From a bacterium (GTDB lineage Bacteria > Pseudomonadota > Alphaproteobacteria > Caulobacterales > Hyphomonadaceae), in contig JAVBYB010000550.1 of NCBI GenBank assembly GCA_030824255.1, forward strand, positions 1-13,635: DNA of 13,635 bases, written 5' to 3'. This document shows positions 1 through 6,120 of this stretch, in pieces. A program made the translations under genes and the position numbers. Below the pieces are notes generated by a model. That model did no database searches, was not told where the DNA came from, and saw only the letters and a program-made list of their open reading frames with translations. Position 1 is the first letter of the stretch, and the number at the start of each line of letters is the position of its first letter.

Positions 1-576
1 ACGCCCATCGCGGAGCTGGCCGGCCTGTCGGTCGAAGCGCGCGCCGCTTGCGGCAAGACGGGCTTCGACGAGGGCATGTTGTTCACGCACCGCGGACTTT
101 CTGGTCCTGCTATTCTGCAGATCTCATCCTACTGGCGCGAAGGCGATGACGTCGTGATCGATCTCGCGCGTGGGCGCAATGTCTTCGAAGAGCTGCGCCG
201 CGAACGGCGCGAGCGTCCGCGCCTGCAGCTCGACAACGCTCTGGCGCTTTACGTGCCAAAGCGGCTGGCTGACCAGATCGCCGCACGTACCTTCGGCACA
301 ATCCGGCTGGCAGATCTTTCCGATGCGAAGCTCAAGGAGGTGGCTCTCAACGTGAACGCCTGGCGCGTGACGCCAGATGGCACGGAAGGCTGGCGCACGG
401 CGGAGGTCACGTTGGGCGGCGTAGATACCAACGCTCTCTCCTCGCAGACGATGCAGGCGCGCGGCGTTCCCGGTCTCTATTTCATCGGCGAATGTGTTGA
501 CGTCACCGGCTGGCTCGGCGGCTACAACTTCCAGTGGGCCTGGAGTTCGGGCTGGGCCGCCGGAAAAGTCGCCTAG
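1..576 (+). CDS. HI0933/YhiN-family FAD-dependent oxidoreductase, C-terminal part (5' end outside window)
   Basis: The frame is open from the first base and 191 codons are visible, about half of the roughly 390-420 residues usual for this family. Seen in the sequence: the family block LFTHRGLSGPAIL near visible residue 27, then GTEGWRTAEVT, GGVDTNALSS and the C-terminal VPGLYFIGE / DVTGWLGGYNFQWAWSSG block, which in this family closes over the FAD. The N-terminal Rossmann FAD-binding motif (GxGxxG) must lie upstream of the window. Family members are flavoproteins annotated as NAD(P)/FAD-dependent oxidoreductases or aminoacetone-oxidase-like; the physiological substrate is generally unknown, so no reaction is assigned. 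The TAG stop overlaps the stop of the convergent downstream gene within one CTAG. Family identity is confident; function is not. Confidence 0.93.
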   Translation, partial: TPIAELAGLSVEARAACGKTGFDEGMLFTHRGLSGPAILQISSYWREGDDVVIDLARGRNVFEELRRERRERPRLQLDNALALYVPKRLADQIAARTFGTIRLADLSDAKLKEVALNVNAWRVTPDGTEGWRTAEVTLGGVDTNALSSQTMQARGVPGLYFIGECVDVTGWLGGYNFQWAWSSGWAAGKVA

Positions 577-2147
577 GCTGCTGTGCGGCTGCCGCAGATT
601 GCAGCGGCCGCCGCGATCCAGGCTGTCACACGCTCCACGCTTGGCGGCTTGCCATCACGCAGCGCGCGCTCGCCCTCGTTCGATGTGGCAAACACCTCGA
701 TTGCTTGAATCAGCGATTCTGCATCGGCGCTGGCCAGATCCTCGATCGAATAGATGCCGGCGCCAACGAGCAACTGCGCCTGCGTACCGTTCATCTCCGG
801 GACCGTGCAGGCCAGAAGCGCCTGCGCCTGCCAATCCTTGATGACGCCAGCATTGATGTGGCTGGCCTTGATGCGCTGAGCCGCATCTTCCGGCGTCAGC
901 GACAGGAGGTCACCCACGGTCTTCACGCCGATCACGCTGAGACGGCCCGCAGTCTTCGGACCGATGGATGGCGCATCAACCACAGCCGCCTCGCGCGACA
1001 GCTTGATACGCGGCGCGGCCGGCGTCGGTACGGACTTTGGCTCGGCTTTCTTCGCTTCAGTTTTAGCTGGAGCCGGAGCTGGCGCGGGTTGTGCTATCTC
1101 CAGCGTGTCGTCGGACTCGGGTGTTTCCTCAAGCTTCTGTTTCGACGGCTTCACGCGCACGATCACGCGTGGCTTTGCGCCCTTGCCGTTCTTCGTCCCT
1201 GCCTCGCGCGGCCACTGGCAATCCAGGGTCGAGAGCGAAACCTTCAGCACTTCCTCCGCGAACAGCTTGCGAACGACACGATCATCGTCCCCCAGCGTTT
1301 CGCGAACTTTCCCGGTCTTGCGGAATTCTTCATACTGCGAGCCGACCAGCTTGCGGTCCGCAAGATCGTCAACTGCCTTCGACACGATGCGCAGCGGTGT
1401 CGCAGCCACAATGCCAACCATGTCCAGCATCAGGCTCACCTTCGGCGCCTCGGCCTGCGATTCCGCGATTGCACGATCCAGAATGCGCGCCAGCATGACG
1501 GTCGCGTATCCCATCAGGGCGGCGACGACATCCTTCATTTCCTGGTCGAGACCTTCGACAGGCCGCTTGCGCCCGATCTCGAAGTCATAGTGATCGACCA
1601 GCGTCTCATAGTGCTTGTTGGAAACCAGCGCGCCGTTCCTGACAAGTCGCTCCAGCCAGTCGTCCCCGGTCGGGACCGGGATATCCGGGAAGCCCATCTC
1701 CTGGGTCAGGATCAGCAGCATTTCAGGGAAGGCTTTCGACAGCGACCATTCGACGGCGCGATGGATGACGCCCTCTTCCTCGGTCTGGTGCGTATGGAAG
1801 GGCTGCACCGGATCGACCACATAGTGGCTCATCACGCCCGCACAGTAGGCCGCGTGTTGCCAGTCCTTCGTCTTCAGCGCGCGCACCGTACGCCGATACC
1901 ATTCGCGCGCAGCCGTGGGCGCACCGCCCCAGTCGCCGTCGCGCACGTGAAGCACGTGATTCTTGAAGTCCTTGAACACCTCGTCAGGCGCCTTCGCGCC
2001 CTCGAGATAGGCATCCCGATGCTTGAGGAAGACGTTGCGCCAGTCTTCCGCGCTGCCGTCCTGCAGATGCTCCAGCGCCATCACGGCAAGCCGGTGGTGG
2101 TTGCTGCGGCAAACCGAATCCAGAACCAGCCGGTAACAGACCGACAT
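573..2147 (-). CDS. Zinc-dependent phospholipase C-like protein with C-terminal DUF4332 (helix-hairpin-helix) domain
   Basis: A 524-residue protein in three parts. Residues about 1-230 form a helical zinc-PLC/S1-P1-nuclease-like domain: GVMSHYVVDPVQPFHTHQ followed by HRAVEWS gives H108, D112, H118, H129 and E133. The H-x3-D-x5-H and H-x3-E spacing matches the zinc ligands of clostridial alpha-toxin-type PLC. Other candidate ligands are H17/H18 and H64. Residues about 315-385 are a Pro/Ala/Lys-rich linker. Residues about 390-515 hold the DUF4332/HhH region (IGPKTAGRLSVIGVKTVGDL), with a second, weaker HhH-like copy after it (LVGAGIYSIEDLASA). No signal peptide or membrane segment is visible, unlike secreted PLCs, so it is probably cytoplasmic; the substrate is unknown. 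A GTG codon lies directly before the ATG. ATG is preferred because GGGAG sits 7 bases upstream. Domain calls are good; enzyme activity is inferred. Confidence 0.88.
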   Translation of the reverse strand: MSVCYRLVLDSVCRSNHHRLAVMALEHLQDGSAEDWRNVFLKHRDAYLEGAKAPDEVFKDFKNHVLHVRDGDWGGAPTAAREWYRRTVRALKTKDWQHAAYCAGVMSHYVVDPVQPFHTHQTEEEGVIHRAVEWSLSKAFPEMLLILTQEMGFPDIPVPTGDDWLERLVRNGALVSNKHYETLVDHYDFEIGRKRPVEGLDQEMKDVVAALMGYATVMLARILDRAIAESQAEAPKVSLMLDMVGIVAATPLRIVSKAVDDLADRKLVGSQYEEFRKTGKVRETLGDDDRVVRKLFAEEVLKVSLSTLDCQWPREAGTKNGKGAKPRVIVRVKPSKQKLEETPESDDTLEIAQPAPAPAPAKTEAKKAEPKSVPTPAAPRIKLSREAAVVDAPSIGPKTAGRLSVIGVKTVGDLLSLTPEDAAQRIKASHINAGVIKDWQAQALLACTVPEMNGTQAQLLVGAGIYSIEDLASADAESLIQAIEVFATSNEGERALRDGKPPSVERVTAWIAAAAAICGSRTAA

Positions 2148-2154
2148 CACGACG

Positions 2155-2159
2155 CTCCC
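2155..2159 (-). promoter_or_regulatory. Ribosome binding site choosing ATG over adjacent GTG
   Basis: GGGAG on the - strand lies 7 bases before the ATG at 2147 but only 4 before the neighbouring GTG at 2150. This spacing favours the ATG as the start of the zinc-PLC-like gene. Confidence 0.6.
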
Positions 2160-2192
2160 GTAATAGTATCGGCAGAGTCGAGTCTGGTTTGG

Positions 2193-2207
2193 TTAGCGGG
2201 CGGTTAA
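2193..2207. promoter_or_regulatory. Candidate CtrA-like site (TTAG-N7-TTAA)
   Basis: The + strand reads TTAG, seven bases, TTAA, which matches seven of the eight fixed positions of the alphaproteobacterial CtrA box TTAA-N7-TTAA. It lies about 46-60 bases upstream of the zinc-PLC-like ATG, where an activator site could sit. A loose -10-like TACTAT occurs on the - strand at 2163-2168. The site overlaps a GC-rich hairpin, so it may be incidental. This is inference from one motif. Confidence 0.25.
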
Positions 2208-2214
2208 GGCCCGC
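2196..2214 (-). terminator. Weak hairpin after the copper monooxygenase-like gene
   Basis: GCGGGC and GCCCGC form a perfect 6-bp stem with a 7-base loop, starting 10 bases after the TAA stop at 2225-2227. No T-run follows on the - strand, so it is at best a non-canonical terminator or an mRNA 3' end stabiliser. Confidence 0.3.
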
Positions 2215-2224
2215 ATTTCAGGGC

Positions 2225-4171
2225 TTACTCCCGGCCAAATGTCGGCAGTTTCGCCGACTTGATTTCCTCGGCATCAATGCCCCCATCCGCATTCTTGTCG
2301 AGCTCGGCAAACCGCGGCTTAAGCAGGGGCGTGAGACGACCCTTGATCTCGGCAAGCTGCACCTTGTTGTCGATATTGTCGTCCAGCATCCCCATAACGC
2401 GCATAGCCCGCATCGACTTGGTGGCGTCGGATTCGGCGCCGACCTTCTCGTCGGTCCACTCGTAGTAGATCGAGGTGTAGTGCATCTCCTCCCACGACTG
2501 GTCGCCCCAGATGACTTTTTCGTCCGGAGCCGGGTTAGCGGCGTTGCGGACCGAATTGTCGTAGAGATACGTCGCCACAAGCTTGGCGCCAGCGGGCACC
2601 GTCACCGGCTCGACAAAGTCATAGGTGCGCTGCCAGTTGAAATCGTAGCGCGGCAGGTTGATGAGCTCTTTCTTCGTGCCGTCCGCCAGCACCATGTCGA
2701 GCTTGCCGGCCTGCCCGCGATAATGCGTGTGGAGAAAGACGGAGTAGAGCTTCGCCTCCTTCGGGAAGCTCAGGTAGGCGATCTCCTTGTGCTTGTCCGT
2801 GTTGGGCGGCAGTTCGATGAAGTTATCCGCGATCACCGTGTGACGCATGATGCGCTCGGGCGTCTCGCCTTCGTCGTAGAAGTAGAGCGCCATCTTCGAG
2901 CCATCTACGGCTTCCTTGCCATAGGGCGTGTAGTGCATCTGGAAGCCCATATGACCGCCCGGCGGCAGATAGATCCCCATGCCCTTCGGCACCTGGAAGG
3001 ACTCCCCGCCCACGGCGTATTCGCCGTAGTTGGCTTCCCATTGTCCGGCCGACGCAGGCCCCGCCAGCGGCTTGCCCGGAATGTAGCCGGCAAGAATGTG
3101 GTGCACGCCGCGCCGGTCGCCCGGCATCAGTGTCGCCGCCTTCACCCACCTGCCCTCGCCCAGGGGATTGGCCGCCACGGGGTACTGGTACTGAACCTCG
3201 CCCGACGGCGGCAGCGTGAAGGCAGGAATGTCGAGCACCAGATCCGGCTCGCCCAGCGGCCATTCCTGCGCCGCATGCTTCACCGCCGCCAGCGGGTCTG
3301 CGCCCTCGCCGCGCGGCGCGCCTGCCTCGATCCAGTGAACCAACGTACGGATCTGGTCGCCTGACAGGCTCGCGTCGTGCTTGAACTTCCCGACCAGCGG
3401 ATCGGGATGCCAGGGCGGCATGGTGTCTGTGCGCAGGGATTCGCGGATCATTGGCGCAAACTGCTTCACGACCGCATACTCGCTCATCGCGAATGGACCG
3501 ATGCCGCCTTCCTGGTGGCAGGTCACACACTTGGCCTCAAGCACAGGCGCGATGTCTGTCGCGTAGGATATCTTCGCATGCTGCCCGCGGCGCTCGCGCT
3601 CCGGGAAAGCGATTGCCGTTCCGCTTCCCGCCACAATGGCCTCGGCCACAGGACGGCCAGCAGCAATGTCAGCCAGCGCGGCGGCAAGCGGCGCGCCGGC
3701 GGGACCATGATAGAGAACCCGGAGCAATCCGGGCTCCAGAACGAATGCCTCACCGGCATAGGTGACGCCCAGCTGCTCGCCGGCAAGCTGCAGCTCATCG
3801 TGCATGATCGGGATTGAATAGCCCTGCCCGGATGCTTCTGCCGCAATTGCGGGGCGCGTAGCGGCGAGGCTGGAATTCAGCATCAGGAACTCCATACCTT
3901 TATGCTGCTTGCTCAGGGCCTCGAGCCCTTTCGCGGCGATCCGCGAGCTCGTATCGCCATTCACCTGCGTCATCAGCACGATCGCCTTGACGTCTCTCAG
4001 GCGGCGAAGGCTCTGCGCATATCCGGTATGATCGACCAGGCGGAAATCGTCGACGCGCGTCGGGATCTCGACAGCCACCGGCTCGCGATCTGCTGCAGCG
4101 CGATCCGCCAGCAGGAAAGCCGAAGCAATCGTCAGCCCAAGCCCGCCAGCAATCAGCACCTGAAACCGCAT
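2225..4171 (-). CDS. Exported multidomain type II copper monooxygenase-like protein: redoxin-like, cytochrome c, PHM/DBM-like core, EF-hands
   Basis: A 648-residue protein. The ATG is chosen over a GTG 33 bases upstream because GGGAGG lies 5 bases before it and it begins a signal peptide (hydrophobic residues 5-22, cleavage near 27). Residues about 33-175 resemble a redoxin/thioredoxin fold but contain no cysteine. Residues about 203-285 are a cytochrome c segment with one haem site CVTCH (215-219) and TMPPW (250-254), whose Met may be an axial ligand. Residues about 305-570 resemble PHM/DBM: VHHI (H357/H358) and H407 or H413 for one copper, HTH (H481/H483) and M563 for the other. The tail has two EF-hand loops, starting at D597 and D625. 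Only the two haem cysteines are present. It is probably periplasmic. By family analogy it may hydroxylate a C-H bond using electrons through the haem; the substrate is unknown. It is divergent from the small lipoprotein gene. Confidence 0.88.
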   Translation of the reverse strand: MRFQVLIAGGLGLTIASAFLLADRAAADREPVAVEIPTRVDDFRLVDHTGYAQSLRRLRDVKAIVLMTQVNGDTSSRIAAKGLEALSKQHKGMEFLMLNSSLAATRPAIAAEASGQGYSIPIMHDELQLAGEQLGVTYAGEAFVLEPGLLRVLYHGPAGAPLAAALADIAAGRPVAEAIVAGSGTAIAFPERERRGQHAKISYATDIAPVLEAKCVTCHQEGGIGPFAMSEYAVVKQFAPMIRESLRTDTMPPWHPDPLVGKFKHDASLSGDQIRTLVHWIEAGAPRGEGADPLAAVKHAAQEWPLGEPDLVLDIPAFTLPPSGEVQYQYPVAANPLGEGRWVKAATLMPGDRRGVHHILAGYIPGKPLAGPASAGQWEANYGEYAVGGESFQVPKGMGIYLPPGGHMGFQMHYTPYGKEAVDGSKMALYFYDEGETPERIMRHTVIADNFIELPPNTDKHKEIAYLSFPKEAKLYSVFLHTHYRGQAGKLDMVLADGTKKELINLPRYDFNWQRTYDFVEPVTVPAGAKLVATYLYDNSVRNAANPAPDEKVIWGDQSWEEMHYTSIYYEWTDEKVGAESDATKSMRAMRVMGMLDDNIDNKVQLAEIKGRLTPLLKPRFAELDKNADGGIDAEEIKSAKLPTFGRE

Positions 4172-4198
4172 CGCATCCTCCCTGCTTCGCGGTATCAG

Positions 4199-4219
4199 AA
4201 ACACCGATTACAAACACCG
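4199..4219. repeat. Two direct copies of AAACACCG, 13 bp apart
   Basis: AAACACCG occurs at 4199-4206 and again at 4212-4219, about 28-48 bases upstream of the copper protein ATG in the divergent spacer (4172-4316). The spacing is a little over one helical turn, as tandem operator half-sites often are. Function is unproven; two 8-mers can arise by chance. Confidence 0.3.
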
Positions 4220-4316
4220 CGCAACGCACAGGCGGTACGGAAGAGCGTTTGACTTGCCGACTCCCGCTGCGTCACCCTGCGCTGGATCGCGATTTGTTGT
4301 TTCGAAGGACCACCCC

Positions 4317-4598
4317 ATGCGCCACGTGCTGCCGCTGGCCCTGCTCGCTATTTCCGCCTGCGGCGAGCCAGAGGACGACATTGCCTGTTGCGCCATCGAA
4401 CCGAAGGCCAAGTGTGAGTCTGCGCTCCACGGCCTTGGGGTGACGGCCGAAGAGCAGAAAGCCCTCCATGCGCCTACCCCGCTCTGCCCGTCAGACGCGC
4501 TCAGCGCGGAACGCATCCGAGAGCTGGACACCAGGTGGCCACAAGCCTGTCGGGAGGCTGGTCTCACCAGCCCCCGGATCGATACGGGCCGCTGCTAG
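4317..4598 (+). CDS. Small cysteine-rich lipoprotein, unknown function
   Basis: A 93-residue product. The frame is open further upstream (an ATG at 4254), but the ATG at 4317 is chosen because AAGGA lies 7 bases before it and it begins a compact lipoprotein signal, MRHVLPLALLAISAC, with lipobox ISAC and Cys15 as the lipidation site. Gly at +2 argues against inner-membrane retention, so an outer-membrane location is likely. The mature part has six more cysteines (24, 25, 33, 57, 78 and the final residue 93), which suggests up to three disulfides formed in the periplasm. I do not recognise a family. It is divergent from the copper monooxygenase-like gene and converges with the PfpI gene, whose stop is only 3 bases away. 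Shared control with the copper protein is possible but not shown. Confidence 0.72.
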   Translation: MRHVLPLALLAISACGEPEDDIACCAIEPKAKCESALHGLGVTAEEQKALHAPTPLCPSDALSAERIRELDTRWPQACREAGLTSPRIDTGRC

Positions 4599-4601
4599 GC
4601 T

Positions 4602-5186
4602 TCAGAAGAACGCGAAGCCATAATGCTTGGGATGGCGGTCGTGATCGCCCTCGCAAATCTCTTCCACGATCTTGGCGTTGAATTGCGGAAGATCGTCCGG
4701 CGTGCGTGAGGTGACCAGACCGTGGTCGACCACGACAGGCTCATCGCTCACCTCGGCGCCAGCATTCTGCAGATCGGCCCGCACCGCCTTCACCGCCGTC
4801 ATCCGCCGCCCCTTTGCCGCGCCAGCCGAGATCAGAACCTGCGGCCCATGACAGATCGCGAACACCGGCTTGCGCTGGTTTACGAACGCGCAGGTGAATT
4901 TCAGGGCGTCGCCGTCCGTGCGCAACTGATCCGGACTGAACAGGCCGCCCGGGATAAGGATCGCATCATAGTCGTCCGCATGCGCATCCTTGATTGCCTT
5001 GTCGACCTTGATGACGCGGCCTTTCTCCATGTGCTGGAAACCCTGGATGTCGCCAACCTTCGGAGAGATCACCTCCACGCGGCCCCCGGCCGCCTCGATC
5101 GCCTCCTTGGGCGAGAACAGTTCGGATTCCTCGAATCCGTCCGCGGCGAGGATCGCCATTATCTTGCCTTCAGCCTTCATGCCCAT
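4602..5186 (-). CDS. DJ-1/PfpI family protein (type 1 glutamine amidotransferase-like, YhbO/PfpI subgroup)
   Basis: A 194-residue protein with the single-domain fold typical of PfpI proteins (about 170-190 residues). Seen: N-terminal strand KIMAILAADGFEESEL carrying the conserved acidic residue (E19), then DAILIPGG (74-81), and the nucleophile elbow VFAICHGP with Cys112 and His113. These are the expected Cys-His-Glu elements. Members are variously reported as proteases, deglycases or stress proteins acting on reactive carbonyl damage; activity cannot be fixed from sequence. No signal peptide is visible, so it is cytoplasmic. The frame is open upstream to 5285, but ATG at 5186 has AGGAG 9 bases before it and fits the family N-terminus; an ATG two codons later is also possible. 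It is divergent from the VWA gene. Confidence 0.92.
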   Translation of the reverse strand: MGMKAEGKIMAILAADGFEESELFSPKEAIEAAGGRVEVISPKVGDIQGFQHMEKGRVIKVDKAIKDAHADDYDAILIPGGLFSPDQLRTDGDALKFTCAFVNQRKPVFAICHGPQVLISAGAAKGRRMTAVKAVRADLQNAGAEVSDEPVVVDHGLVTSRTPDDLPQFNAKIVEEICEGDHDRHPKHYGFAFF

Positions 5187-5250
5187 CGCGCGTGTCTCCT
5201 GATTTTCGGCTTCTGGAGGGAACGGGCGCGATTTGCCGATGTTCCGCGTG

Positions 5251-5275
5251 CCGGGCGACTCAGCGCGGCGCCCGG
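5251..5275. repeat. Inverted repeat CCGGGCG-N11-CGCCCGG
   Basis: A perfect 7-bp inverted repeat with an 11-base spacer, 64-89 bases upstream of the PfpI-family ATG. It could be an operator or a leader hairpin of that gene. It is one of four inverted repeats in this spacer. Confidence 0.35.
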
Positions 5276-5289
5276 ACAACTCCATGCAG

Positions 5290-5311
5290 CTGCAACGAAA
5301 TCTTTTTGCAG
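5290..5311. repeat. Inverted repeat CTGCAA-N10-TTGCAG
   Basis: Perfect 6-bp arms around the AT-richer core cgaaatcttt, near the middle of the divergent PfpI/VWA spacer. The AT-rich centre and dyad symmetry fit a dimeric regulator site better than an RNA hairpin. No regulator is identified. Confidence 0.3.
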
Positions 5312-5321
5312 TCGCCCTCTA

Positions 5322-5340
5322 GTGCGGCAGCCCGCCGCAC
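5322..5340. repeat. Hairpin GTGCGGC-AGCCC-GCCGCAC
   Basis: A perfect 7-bp GC-rich stem with a 5-base loop, about 65 bases upstream of the VWA start. As RNA it would fold strongly and could be part of the VWA leader. No T-run follows it, so I do not call a terminator. A smaller stem, GGGCC-ATGC-GGCCC, follows at 5356-5369. Confidence 0.4.
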
Positions 5341-5404
5341 CCATTTCCCGCCAGCGGGCCATGCGGCCCCGCGTGGGTTGGGATCAGCCGAAAAGGGGAC
5401 AGTC

Positions 5405-6046
5405 ATGCAAGCTTACATTCTTCTCGACCGCTCGGGATCGATGCAGTCGCTGTGGGTGGAAGCGCTTTCCTCCGTCAACGCGTTTGCAAAGGAACTCGCC
5501 AACAAAAAGGATGGCCCGGCCGTCGACAGCCACATCACGCTTGCCGTCTTCGACAGCCAGGAAACGCTGCAGTTCGATACGCTGCGGCGCAAGCAGCCTG
5601 CCCTTCACTGGGAAAACGTCAGCGACAAGGAAGCTGCCCCGCGCGGCATGACGCCGTTGCTCGACGCCATGGTGCGCCTCATCGCGCTCGCCGAAGCGGA
5701 CAATCCCGACAAGGCTGTCATCGTCGTGATGACGGACGGACAGGAAAACGCCTCGCGTGAAGTCACACGCGATGGGGTCAAGGCCGCGCTCGATCGCGTG
5801 AAAGCCAAGGGATGGGAAACCGTCTTCCTCGGCGCGAACTTCGACAACATCGCCGATGCGTCGGCGGTTGGCGTTCAGGGCGGCCAGCAGATGGCGATGT
5901 CTGCGGGCACGATGAACGAGTCGATGTCACGCCTCGCCATGAAGTCCCGCGCCTATGCCGCCGCCGCGCCGGGCGCTGCGCCGATCGTCTTCGACGAAGC
6001 CGACCGCGAAGTGGCGAAGGAAGCGAACGTCAAGAACAAGTCGTAA
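5405..6046 (+). CDS. Stand-alone VWA (von Willebrand factor A) domain protein
   Basis: A 213-residue protein that is almost entirely one VWA domain. It has a complete metal-ion-dependent adhesion site: DRSGSM at 8-13 (DxSxS), Thr83 in RGMTPLLDA, and Asp111 in VMTDGQEN. A final region rich in Ala and charged residues (about 184-213) has no recognised domain. No signal peptide or membrane segment is seen, so it is probably cytoplasmic, where such proteins usually bind partners through the bound divalent metal. The frame is open upstream to 5192, but ATG at 5405 has AGGGG 6 bases before it and begins directly at the first VWA strand (AYILLDRS). No MoxR ATPase or other usual VWA partner is adjacent. 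The gene ends at a strong terminator. Confidence 0.9.
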   Translation: MQAYILLDRSGSMQSLWVEALSSVNAFAKELANKKDGPAVDSHITLAVFDSQETLQFDTLRRKQPALHWENVSDKEAAPRGMTPLLDAMVRLIALAEADNPDKAVIVVMTDGQENASREVTRDGVKAALDRVKAKGWETVFLGANFDNIADASAVGVQGGQQMAMSAGTMNESMSRLAMKSRAYAAAAPGAAPIVFDEADREVAKEANVKNKS

Positions 6047-6064
6047 CGCTCCAGACGCTACGAC

Positions 6065-6109
6065 GACACGGAGATGGCGAGCGGGCAACCGCTCGCCATT
6101 TTTCGTGTC
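6065..6109 (+). terminator. Rho-independent terminator of the VWA gene
   Basis: An 11-bp perfect stem (6074-6084 with 6089-6099), ATGGCGAGCGG / CCGCTCGCCAT, is closed by a GCAA loop of GNRA type and followed by a T-run at 6099-6103. An outer 6-bp arm, GACACG (6065-6070) with CGTGTC (6104-6109), also pairs. It starts 18 bases after the VWA stop. On the - strand only a short A/T mix follows the stem, so it mainly serves the + strand. Confidence 0.88.
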
Positions 6110-6120
6110 ACGGGTTCATG

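Noticed and set aside
534..2207. 557-residue + strand open frame antisense to the zinc-PLC-like gene
   Set aside because: Rich in Arg, His and Leu with no domain or signal, and it mirrors a - strand gene with clear motifs. A typical GC-rich shadow frame.
2189..3364. 391-residue + strand open frame antisense to the copper protein
   Set aside because: Arg/His/Leu-rich shadow composition, no recognisable motif, fully inside a well-supported - strand gene.
4249..4277. TTGACT as a -35 element for the lipoprotein gene
   Set aside because: No acceptable -10 at 16-18 bases downstream (TCACCC at the expected place).
5306..5326. TTGCAG...CTCTAGTG as a promoter for the VWA gene
   Set aside because: The gap between the two elements is only about 7 bases, far too short for a sigma-70 type promoter.
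5405..6046. VWA protein as part of a MoxR-VWA or tellurite/phage-defence (Ter-like) system
   Set aside because: No MoxR ATPase, TerD-like or other partner gene is adjacent; neighbours are a PfpI protein and an S9 peptidase.
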